Shown piece after piece: positions 6,212-13,397 of a stretch of 15,763 bases of DNA. The number at the start of each line of letters is the position of its first letter. Position 1 is the stretch's first letter. The notes below the pieces were generated by a model. The model was not told the DNA's origin, ran no database searches, and was given only the letters and a program-made list of their open reading frames with translations. The DNA is from an uncultured Chloroflexota bacterium (GTDB lineage Bacteria > Chloroflexota > Dehalococcoidia > Lucifugimonadales > CAJWER01), in the NCBI GenBank assembly GCA_913030785.1, contig CAJWER010000047.1, positions 1-15,763 of the forward strand. Reading direction: 5' to 3'. A program made the translations under genes and the position numbers.

Positions 6212-7726
6212 ATGGCCAAACCTATACACGCGTTCCTCGGCGTAGATGTCGGCACCAGCGCCGTAAAGGCAGTGGTCGTTGGTGTCGACGGGCGCATGCT
6301 GGGAGAAGCTAGGTTCGAGCAAGTTGTGGACTCACCGCGACCGGCGTGGACAGAGCAACACCCGGACATCTGGTGGCAAAGCTCGCGGGCCGCGATTTCC
6401 TCCGCGATGGAGACTGCAAGGCTTGAGGGACATACAATTGAGCTGCGAGGTGTAGGCCTCACGGGCCAGATGCACAGCGCCGTTTTTCTGGATTCAGCCG
6501 GCCAGGTGATCCGACCGGCCCCGCTCTGGAGTGACGCGAGAACTGCGCCCCAATGCCGTGAGATCACCGACAAGCTGGGCCAGAGCGGCCTTCATGACAC
6601 GGTAGGCAACCTGGCCCTGGAAGGCTTCACTGCCCCCAAGATACTCTGGCTAAGGCAGTCTGAACCCGCCAACTACGCACGGCTCAAGCACGTAATGCTC
6701 GCCAAGGACTACGTCCGGTACCGGCTCACGGGTGAGCTGGCTACTGACCCATCCGACGCAGCCGGAACCCTGCTATTCGACGTGCGCCGGCGTCGCTGGT
6801 CAAGGGAGGTTGCCGAAGCACTGGAGATTTCCGTGGACCTTCTGCCCGAGGTCGTGGGCTCGACCGATGTATCGGGTATCGTAGGCGCGGGGGCGGCAGA
6901 AGGCCTGGGCATACCTGCGAGCACTCCCATAGTGGGAGGAGCGGCCGATAACGCGGCTGGCGCGGTCGGCAGCGGCGTGGTCGAGGTCGGGCGTGTGCTG
7001 TCCAGCATCGGCACATCGGGTACGCTCCTAGCACCCATCGATCGCGTGCGCGTGGACGATCGGATGCGTCTACACACTTTTTGCCACTGCGTGCCTGATA
7101 TGTGGTACTTGATGGGAGTAATATTGTCGGCGGGCAACTCGCTCAGGTGGCTGCGGAACATCTTGCTGCCGTCCGGTGGCGATGACGCTTACACAACTTT
7201 GACCTCCGAAGCGGCCACAGTCCCACCCGGCGCGGAGGGTCTATTGTTCCTCCCCTATCTGACCGGTGAGAGGACGCCCCACAACGATCCCTCCGCAAGA
7301 GGCGCCTTCTCGGGACTGCACCTCGGGCACACCCGAGCGGATTTGGTCAGGGCCGTGATGGAGGGGGTGTGTTTCGCGATGCACGACTCTCTGGAACTGG
7401 TGCGGGAGTTGCACGGTCCGGTCCCTGAGATCAGGGCAATTGGCGGCGGCTCCAGGAGCGACCTGTGGTTGCAGCTTCAGGCGGACATCTACAGCGTTCC
7501 AGTGGTGACGGTGGGTCCAGGCAGCGGTCCAGCGTATGGCGCAGCAGCCCTTGCCGCAGTCGGCACGGGTGCGTTCGGATCTATCGCGGAGGCCACTGAC
7601 GCATGGCTCCACATCGAGCGGACGATCGAACCCAATCCCGAGCGAGTCAGGGTCTACGACGACATCTATGGCGCCTTCAAAGAGCTATACCCTGCTATCA
7701 AACCCACATTCTCGAGGAAAACTTAG
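6212..7726 (+). CDS. xylB: FGGY-family carbohydrate kinase, xylulokinase-like
   Basis: The 504-residue kinase belongs to the FGGY sugar-kinase family and is closest in pattern to xylulokinase, which phosphorylates D-xylulose with ATP. Motifs in order: the phosphate loop FLGVDVGTSAVKAVVV (about 8-23), the xylulokinase signature GLTGQMHS (about 82-89), GGAADNAAGA with the probable catalytic Asp (about 246), the nucleotide loop SSIGTSGTLL, the FGGY signature PYLTGERTPHNDPSARG, and the C-terminal adenine-binding GGGSRSDLW. The length is normal. I chose the ATG at 6,212 because CTGGAG stands just before it; the longer frame adds 19 residues that fit no family N-terminus. It converges with the dehydratase gene across 32 bases with no visible terminator. 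It could phosphorylate another ketose; the gene symbol is by resemblance only. Confidence 0.85.
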   Translation: MAKPIHAFLGVDVGTSAVKAVVVGVDGRMLGEARFEQVVDSPRPAWTEQHPDIWWQSSRAAISSAMETARLEGHTIELRGVGLTGQMHSAVFLDSAGQVIRPAPLWSDARTAPQCREITDKLGQSGLHDTVGNLALEGFTAPKILWLRQSEPANYARLKHVMLAKDYVRYRLTGELATDPSDAAGTLLFDVRRRRWSREVAEALEISVDLLPEVVGSTDVSGIVGAGAAEGLGIPASTPIVGGAADNAAGAVGSGVVEVGRVLSSIGTSGTLLAPIDRVRVDDRMRLHTFCHCVPDMWYLMGVILSAGNSLRWLRNILLPSGGDDAYTTLTSEAATVPPGAEGLLFLPYLTGERTPHNDPSARGAFSGLHLGHTRADLVRAVMEGVCFAMHDSLELVRELHGPVPEIRAIGGGSRSDLWLQLQADIYSVPVVTVGPGSGPAYGAAALAAVGTGAFGSIAEATDAWLHIERTIEPNPERVRVYDDIYGAFKELYPAIKPTFSRKT

Positions 7727-7758
7727 GGTCGTACCGAAAGGCGGAGACGGGCATTCGA

Positions 7759-8904
7759 CTACCAGTCTGCTACGCTCCCGTCTTCGTGTAGCCACAGTTC
7801 TCCGCCGAGCTCGTCGACGCTCGGGTCGATGTTCCGGCACGCGGCTTCTTCGTCGATCTCTATGCCTAAGCCCGGCCCGGTTGGAAGGTTTATGTAGCCG
7901 TTCTTGACGACCCAATCGTTTTGAAGCAAGCCGTTTCCAAGTCCGGCGTCCACCTGCTCTTGTATGAAGAAATTAGGGGTGCAGGCATCGACTTGCAGGC
8001 ACGCTGAGAGGGCCACCGGTCCAATGGCACAATGCGGCGCTGTGTGGATGTAGTACGCCTCGGCCATGCTCCCAATCTTCCTTAGCTCCGACATGCCACC
8101 GCAATGAGACACGTCCGGCTGGATGATGGCTACCGCATTGGCCTCAAAGATCTCTCGGAACTCCCACCGGCTGAGCAGTCGCTCTCCGGTGGCAATGGGG
8201 AATGACACGGCCTCCGAAACGACCTTTAGAGCGTCCTGATTCTCCTGAGGGATGGGCTCCTCCACGAAGCCGGGGCGCATCCCCTTGATTTCGTTGCATA
8301 TTTCGATGGCCAGGGCCGGGGTCATCTTACCGTGGAAATCGAAATAGAGGTCGACGTCGTCACCAACCCACTCGCGCATCGTATAGGCCGCCTTGACGAA
8401 CTCATCTATCTTTGACGGGGGCTCGTGGGCGCGCCATTTGCCCGACGGTCCCGACTTAAACGCCGTGTATCCGCCACTCTTCTGTAGCCAATCGAGACGT
8501 TCGCGCGCCTTCTCCAATCCGTCTTCGCTGAGATCGTCGATGCCCCAATGGGCGTATGTTCTGATCTTGTCGCGGGTGGCGCCGCCCATCAAGTTGTAGC
8601 TTGGCACACCATAGTGCTTGCCGGAGATGTCCCACAGCGCCTGATCGATCCCGGCCAGGGCCGACATCAGAACACTGCCCCCCTAAAAAACGCAGAGCGA
8701 TAGATGTACTGCCAGTGATGCTCAATTCTGAGCGGGTCCTTGCCTACCAAGTACTCGGCCAGCTCCTCGACCGCAGCCCACGTACTTGGTAGGCTTGCCC
8801 TCAAGCGTGGTCTCACCCCAACCAACAATGCTCGTGTCTGTTGTAATCTTGATTAGTCTGGTGCGGTGTTTCGGGCGAAACTGCTCAATCTTCACGATTT
8901 TCAA
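7759..8904 (-). CDS. Sugar-acid dehydratase (enolase superfamily, galactonate-dehydratase-like), frame broken by two 1-base indels
   Basis: This is a mandelate-racemase-type enolase-superfamily enzyme, closest in pattern to D-galactonate dehydratase, which removes water from an aldonate to give a 2-keto-3-deoxy acid. The intact 302-codon C-terminal part (7,759-8,667) has MSALAGIDQALWDI, DLYFDFHGK (metal Asp and acid His), PGFVEEPIP, ATGERLL and APHCAIGPVAL. The N-terminus lies upstream in another frame: MKIVKIEQF...GWGETTLEGKPTKYV, from TTG 8,904. It is joined through a middle piece AAVEELAEYLVGKDPLRIEH. An extra base in a G run near 8,777-8,779 and a missing base in the G run near 8,677-8,682 account for both shifts; correcting them gives about 381 residues, the family length. 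Both sit in homopolymers, so sequencing error is as likely as a real pseudogene. Confidence 0.8.
8742..8794. repeat. 13-bp perfect inverted repeat inside the dehydratase gene
   Basis: GCCTACCAAGTAC (8,742-8,754) and GTACTTGGTAGGC (8,782-8,794) are perfect inverse complements separated by 27 bases. The one-base frameshift in the G run at 8,777-8,779 lies within three bases of one arm. Such placement is known for template-switch mutation at quasi-palindromes. Confidence 0.8.
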
Positions 8905-8932
8905 TGGAATCTGCCCCCGTTGAAACTTCGAT

Positions 8933-8961
8933 ACTATACCTTCCTACTCAGGAAGCATGAA
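8933..8961 (-). promoter_or_regulatory. Candidate promoter and operator of the dehydratase gene
   Basis: Minus-strand TATAGT (8,933-8,938) is a good -10 box about 30 bases from the TTG start. At 17 bases spacing the -35 would be TTCATG, only a half match. The spacer is filled by a 6-bp perfect inverted repeat, CTTCCT-N4-AGGAAG (8,940-8,955), a natural site for a repressor. This is inference from layout only. Confidence 0.35.
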
Positions 8962-9178
8962 CCTAGACCCCGCGCTGGGCGACCATATTACCATCGACTG
9001 GACGGGACAAGTCGACCTGGATTCCGGGGGCTCGGCCGTGGAGCACCACATGATCCCACAGGATATGGAGAGCACACGCAGGGTTCCGAATCAAACTCGA
9101 CACAGCTACGCAAGATCACGGTTGACCGATCCTCGCCCAGCGACTAGACTCCCTCAAGCCCCTGGAAAGGTCGGTTGA
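8957..9178 (+). CDS. Doubtful 73-residue ORF in the dehydratase / GH31 gap
   Basis: The 370-base gap between the divergent dehydratase and GH31 genes contains one ORF with a plausible ribosome site (AGGAAG just before the ATG). It begins MNLDPALGDHITIDWTGQ and turns Arg/Pro-rich and low in hydrophobic content towards the end. I recognise no family. Its ribosome site is also one arm of the inverted repeat in the dehydratase promoter. It may be a real small protein, a decayed fragment or chance; the last half looks non-coding. I see nothing else in the gap apart from the promoter described separately. Confidence 0.2.
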   Translation: MNLDPALGDHITIDWTGQVDLDSGGSAVEHHMIPQDMESTRRVPNQTRHSYARSRLTDPRPATRLPQAPGKVG

Positions 9179-9274
9179 CTCTGTAATGTACTGCGACAAC
9201 CAAAGACTAGTTCGCGGGGACGGCATCGTGAGCAGGTCTGCGTTCGCCGATACCGGGCCTGGCTGCTAGGGCTT

Positions 9275-11704
9275 ATGGACAACACCGGACCCTACACCCG
9301 CGACTTCGACATCCATTTTGGGCCCCTCGCCGACCCCGATGCAATCGTCATCGCCGGGAACGCCCGCTTCACCGTTCTGACATCCAGGCTTCTACGCCTC
9401 GAATATAACCCCAGTGGCAGCTTTGAGGACCGACCCAGTCAGGCGTTTTGGTTCCGGAGCCAGTCTGTTCCCGAGTTTTCAGTGCGCCACAGCGAAGCCG
9501 GCGTCGAAATCGAGACCGAGCACCTACTGGTGCGCTACCGAGATGACGGCACCAGCTTCACTCCCGAGTCCCTTACAACGCTCCTGAAGTCGGACGGGAC
9601 TATATGGCATTTCGGCGACCCTGAACCCGGGAACCTGGGTGGCACATTTCGAACCCTTGATACCGCCGACGGGGCTGTGTCCCTGGAGCCGGGACTAGTG
9701 TCTCTCGACGGCTGGACCACAGTCGACGATTCGGAGAGCCTCGTCTTCGACGAAGATGGCTGGCTCGTGGTCCGAGGCGCACCTAGCGGCACACACGACG
9801 TGTACCTGTTTGGCTACGGAAACGACTACGCGAATTGCCTACGCGATTTCAGGCGAGTGGCCGGACAAGTGCCGCTAGTTCCGCGTTGGGCCTTGGGCAA
9901 CTGGTGGAGCCGGTACCACGTATACACCGCCGACGACCTGACCGATCTGATGCACGACTTCAGGGCGCACGACGTGCCGCTGTCCGTGTGCATCGTGGAC
10001 ATGGACTGGCACATCACCGAGACGTGGAATTCCTCGCCTGGCCGCGGAGGGAATAAGGATCCGGGCTGGACCGGATATACCTGGAACCGCGATCTGTTCC
10101 CTGACCCTCCCGCGTTTCTGGCTGAGCTCCGTGGGATGGGTCTGAAGGTTGCGCTGAACCTGCATCCCGCCGCGGGGGTCCATCCCCACGAGGAGCAGTA
10201 CGCCAAAATGGCCCGCGTCATGGGCATGGACCCTGCTGACAGAAAGGTGGTTCCCTTCGATTCAGCCGACCCCCGCTTTGTCAGAGCTTACTTTGAACTG
10301 TTGCACCACCCGATTGAGGTGCAGGGGGTCGACTTCTGGTGGATCGACTGGCAGCACGGCGTCGATTCCGGGGTTGCTGGACTGGACCCACTCTGGTGGC
10401 TCAACCACCTGCACCACTATGACCTGGCCCGCAATGGCGGCCGCGGCTTCATTTTTTCGCGCTGGGGCGGGCTTGGAAATCACCGCTATCCGATCGGATT
10501 CTCAGGCGACACCATCGTCAGCTGGGAGTCGCTGGCATTCCAACCGCACTTCACCGCGACGGCCGCCAATGTCGGCTATGGGTGGTGGAGCCACGACATC
10601 GGCGGGCACACAAGAGGGGTCGAGGAGGCGGAGCTCTACACCCGCTGGGTGCAATATGGGGTTTTCAGCCCGATCCTACGCCTTCACTCGACCAACAACC
10701 CTTTCCACGAACGCAGGCCCTGGGGCTACGACGCGGAAACCTTGCGCGTGGTGCGCGACGCAATGCAGCTACGCCACGCCCTCGTGCCGTACCTGTATAG
10801 CATGGCATGGCACGACCATTCCGAAGCCACCGCCCTGGTCCGCCCGATGTACCATGAGCACCCGTCCGAGGCGTCGGCCTACCAGGTTCCTGACCAGTAT
10901 TTTTTCGGGTCCGAGTTGATCGCAGCACCATTTGTCGCTGCGGCCGACCCAGATACCCGAGTCAGTCGTCAGATTGTCTGGCTCCCTCCGGGAAAGTGGA
11001 CTAACTTGCTCACAGGGGAGCAATACGAGGAAGGCTGGCACGCTGTTTACGGCGGCCTCAACGCCATTCCCGTATTCGCGCCCCAAGGCGCAATTATTCC
11101 CCTTGGGCCCCGCTCCGGCACGAATGCCGCGGAGAACCCGGACGCCCTGGAAGTGCACATTTTCCGAGGAGCGGAGGGCGGCTTCGATCTGTACGAGGAC
11201 GATGGCGGACAGAATCACAGCATCACGGAGATTCGTCAACGGACTGACGACGGGCGAATGCATATCCGGATAGGCGCGGCCCAGGGCGATACCGATCACC
11301 TACCCACCTCGCGGTCCTACACAATCGTCCTCCGAGGAGCAAGTGCGTCGGCCACGGCAACGTTCGCGGTGGACGGCGCCCTTCGTACCTGCGAGACAGA
11401 ATACGACGTACGAATCGATGCACTAACGCTGTCCCCAATAGCAGTGGCCCCGGCAGAGGAAATCACGATCACCGTCCATGACTTCGGGTCCGATCCAGAG
11501 CCGCGCGACCGGCGTGTCGCGACATTGCAAGCCCTCTTGGAATCATTCAGGATGGATACAAACGTGAAGTTGGAGATCTACCGTCGCGCAGCCGAGATCG
11601 AGGCAGATCCTGCTGTCCTGACCAGGTACGATTCATCTCTGACGACCAGTCAGATTCAGGCGTTGAACGAGGTGTTGACTGGACCCACAGAACGCGAAAG
11701 ATGA
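9275..11704 (+). CDS. Glycoside hydrolase family 31 alpha-glycosidase
   Basis: The 809-residue enzyme is a GH31 retaining alpha-glycosidase. An N-terminal beta-sandwich (about 20-195) leads into the catalytic barrel starting VPRWALGNWWSRY (about 202-214). VDMDWH (about 241-246) forms part of the sugar pocket. The nucleophile Asp lies in WWIDWQHG (about 358) and the acid/base Asp in FSGD (about 412), followed by WWSHDIGGH. The C-terminal region has PVFAPQGAIIPL and the DUF5110-type strand GGFDLYEDDGG. There is no signal peptide, so it probably acts in the cytoplasm on imported oligosaccharides. The motif WIDWQ differs from the common WxDMNE and points to a less studied subgroup. CTAGGG before the ATG supports the start. 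The dehydrogenase gene follows on the same strand. The substrate (glucoside, xyloside or sulfoquinovoside) is undetermined. Confidence 0.9.
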   Translation: MDNTGPYTRDFDIHFGPLADPDAIVIAGNARFTVLTSRLLRLEYNPSGSFEDRPSQAFWFRSQSVPEFSVRHSEAGVEIETEHLLVRYRDDGTSFTPESLTTLLKSDGTIWHFGDPEPGNLGGTFRTLDTADGAVSLEPGLVSLDGWTTVDDSESLVFDEDGWLVVRGAPSGTHDVYLFGYGNDYANCLRDFRRVAGQVPLVPRWALGNWWSRYHVYTADDLTDLMHDFRAHDVPLSVCIVDMDWHITETWNSSPGRGGNKDPGWTGYTWNRDLFPDPPAFLAELRGMGLKVALNLHPAAGVHPHEEQYAKMARVMGMDPADRKVVPFDSADPRFVRAYFELLHHPIEVQGVDFWWIDWQHGVDSGVAGLDPLWWLNHLHHYDLARNGGRGFIFSRWGGLGNHRYPIGFSGDTIVSWESLAFQPHFTATAANVGYGWWSHDIGGHTRGVEEAELYTRWVQYGVFSPILRLHSTNNPFHERRPWGYDAETLRVVRDAMQLRHALVPYLYSMAWHDHSEATALVRPMYHEHPSEASAYQVPDQYFFGSELIAAPFVAAADPDTRVSRQIVWLPPGKWTNLLTGEQYEEGWHAVYGGLNAIPVFAPQGAIIPLGPRSGTNAAENPDALEVHIFRGAEGGFDLYEDDGGQNHSITEIRQRTDDGRMHIRIGAAQGDTDHLPTSRSYTIVLRGASASATATFAVDGALRTCETEYDVRIDALTLSPIAVAPAEEITITVHDFGSDPEPRDRRVATLQALLESFRMDTNVKLEIYRRAAEIEADPAVLTRYDSSLTTSQIQALNEVLTGPTERER

Positions 11705-11726
11705 TAGATTGATGCCGACCATTCGT

Positions 11727-11785
11727 GGGAGATTATGATTTAGGATTGGTGGAGATGTCCAATCTCCCTGAGAAGGGCCTCTCAG
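11727..11785 (+). promoter_or_regulatory. Leader with competing hairpins before the dehydrogenase gene
   Basis: Between GH31 and the dehydrogenase the strand segment 11,761-11,768 (AATCTCCC) can pair with GGGAGATT (11,727-11,734). Alternatively ATCTCC pairs with GGAGAT at 11,751-11,756, and CCAAT (11,759-11,763) with ATTGG (11,745-11,749). A further hairpin, CTGAGA/TCTCAG, follows at 11,768-11,785 without a T run. Mutually exclusive stems in a leader can act as an attenuator or processing site; I see no matching known riboswitch class. Confidence 0.3.
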
Positions 11786-11846
11786 TCGACCTTCGCCCAA
11801 GTCCAAGCTAGTCGCCCCATTGTATATAGGGGTCGGAAAGAAGAAC

Positions 11847-12947
11847 ATGCTAGAAAGGTTCAAGCCAAAGTCTAGGGATACGAAGCGTGTACCGGTGGAG
11901 TCACTTTACGAGGTGGTCGCGGCCGTCTTTGAAAAGATGGGTGTGCCGCGGGAGGATGCGGAAGAGGGCGCCGACGTTTTGACGATGACCGACCTGCGCG
12001 GCGTGGAGACTCACGGTGTTTCCAACATGCTTCGCGTCTATGTCGAGCAGTACACCAGCGGACAGATCAATCCCAGGCCCAACTGGGAAATCGAGCGCGA
12101 GACTCCGGGCACTGCGGTCATCAACGCTGATCGGGGTCTTGGCATTATCCTGGGCACCCGTGCGATGGATATTGCCATCAAGAAGGCGAAGACTGTCGGC
12201 GTCGGCATAGTCACCATGAACAACGGCGCTCATCTGGGAGCCGTTGGGCACTTTTCGATGCATGCCGCAAAGCAGGACATGGTCGGGATGTGCGCCACCT
12301 CCGCAGGTTCGGGGGTCCTGCCGACCTTCTCAGCGGAGGAGAGGTTTGGCACCAACCCTATTTCAATCGCCGCGCTGGGAAGAAACGAAGCACCGTTCCT
12401 TTATGACGCTGCCTCTTCGCAAATCGCAGGAAACAAGTTCACTCTGGCAACCAGGGTGGGCTCAGACCTGTTGTCAGGCTGGATTGCCGATGAGGAAGGC
12501 ACCCCTATCATGAATGAGACGCCCGTACCTGAAGGTGGTTGGTACGGTCGTCTGCTTCCCTTGGGCGGAACCAGGGAGAACGGCTCGCATAAGGGATACG
12601 GAATGATAATGATGGTCGAGGTGCTAGGCGCGTTGCTGTCCGGTTCAGTCCCTGGCATGTTTGACTCAGAGAAGTTTGAGAGCGGATATAAGCACTATTT
12701 TGCAGCGTACGACATCGCCGCGTTCACCGATGTCGACGAGTTCAAGGACAACATGGACGGTATGCTGAAGATGCTGCGAGAGAGCAAGCCCGCTCCTGGT
12801 CATGAGAGGGTGCTGTATCCCGGTCTGGCCGAGCACGAAGACGAACAGGACCGCCGGGCAAATGGCATCCCTCTGCACACTGAGGTCTTGGAGTGGTTCG
12901 ACAGTACTACGAGCGAACTGGGCGTTCCAGCCTTGAAAACAATGTAG
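11847..12947 (+). CDS. Ldh_2 family NAD(P)-dependent malate/lactate-type dehydrogenase
   Basis: The 366-residue protein is a member of the Ldh_2 family (malate, ureidoglycolate, 2,3-diketogulonate and sulfolactate dehydrogenases), which oxidise 2-hydroxy acids or reduce 2-oxo acids with NAD(P). Motifs: LTMTDLRGVETHGVSNML with the catalytic His, INADRGLGIILG, MNNGAHLGAVGHFSMHAA, RFGTNPISIAA and the C-terminal GSHKGYGMIMMVEVLGALLSG. Size is normal. I choose the ATG at 11,847 because GGAAAGAAG lies directly before it; the in-frame TTG at 11,820 would put that ribosome site inside the gene. It is 142 bases downstream of GH31 and perhaps co-transcribed. The coding end falls only some 17 bases from the broken archaellin fragment on the other strand. 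The substrate is not predictable. Confidence 0.85.
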   Translation: MLERFKPKSRDTKRVPVESLYEVVAAVFEKMGVPREDAEEGADVLTMTDLRGVETHGVSNMLRVYVEQYTSGQINPRPNWEIERETPGTAVINADRGLGIILGTRAMDIAIKKAKTVGVGIVTMNNGAHLGAVGHFSMHAAKQDMVGMCATSAGSGVLPTFSAEERFGTNPISIAALGRNEAPFLYDAASSQIAGNKFTLATRVGSDLLSGWIADEEGTPIMNETPVPEGGWYGRLLPLGGTRENGSHKGYGMIMMVEVLGALLSGSVPGMFDSEKFESGYKHYFAAYDIAAFTDVDEFKDNMDGMLKMLRESKPAPGHERVLYPGLAEHEDEQDRRANGIPLHTEVLEWFDSTTSELGVPALKTM

Positions 12948-13111
12948 CTCGACCTGGCGCAAATTTCATTTGCAAAGAGACCGGTGGAGAGGGATGCGAA
13001 GGCAAAAACCGAGGACACGACAACGAATGCGATCAGTACTAAGGCAGTCTCTAGGACTGTGATGCCTCGCTCTCCTCCAAAAATGCTCTGCCGAACTACC
13101 CAGTCAATGAT
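12948..13111 (-). pseudogene. Truncated archaellin-like / type IV pilin protein
   Basis: The translated stretch GERGITVLETALVLIAFVVV followed by SSVFAFASLSTGLFANE is an archaellin (FlaB-like) N-terminus. It has a class III signal peptide cleaved after Gly in GERG, then the hydrophobic helix that builds the filament core. Chloroflexota are among the bacteria known to carry such archaellum-type genes. The family pattern stops at FANE (about base 12,965); beyond it the frame simply runs antisense through the dehydrogenase gene, so most of the mature protein is missing. The 5' end is unclear: GAGGT at 13,119-13,123 is followed by ATC/ATT rather than ATG, and the longer frame to an ATG at 13,201 gives an unusually long leader. 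Probably a remnant left by rearrangement; no other archaellum gene is in the window. Confidence 0.65.
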
Positions 13112-13397
13112 TGCGGTTACCTCAAGATAACTGCCGCCTCTGCGCCTGAGGTGGATCGATTCTGTTGCTTCCGGGAGACTGAGTGCCAGATCGGAAGCCA
13201 TCGGGGTGATGCGGAGGGTGAGAAAGGGCTAGCCAGGACCTGGATGGTTTCGGATTCAGACAACCTGTATTTGCGCCCACGAGAAGGCCGCGCTCGACGA
13301 GCGTGGCTTTTCATTTGTCACGAATAGCCGTTTCCGCCAGGGTGGGGGATGCGACTCGATTTTCGCCCTGATATAAGCTCGAAGATCTCGAACGTGT
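13112..13397. other. Gene-poor stretch upstream of the pilin remnant
   Basis: I see no convincing protein here. It contains the hairpin at 13,287-13,311 and otherwise mixed-composition DNA between the 3' end of the multidomain membrane-protein gene and the pilin remnant, both read on the minus strand. It could hold the former pilin promoter, but no clear -10/-35 pair stands out. Confidence 0.4.
13287..13311 (+). terminator. Terminator-like hairpin
   Basis: A 9-bp stem with one G-T pair (GCCGCGCTC at 13,287-13,295, GAGCGTGGC at 13,299-13,307) and a GAC loop is followed on the plus strand by TTTTC. No plus-strand gene ends close by. It lies 87 bases past the stop of the minus-strand gene 13,398-15,317 and may serve that gene despite a weaker tail (CTTCTC) in that direction. 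Confidence 0.4.

Noticed and set aside
6014..6322. 102-codon minus-strand ORF in the amidase/kinase gap
   Set aside because: It overlaps the kinase start, has no ribosome site and gives a composition unlike a folded protein.
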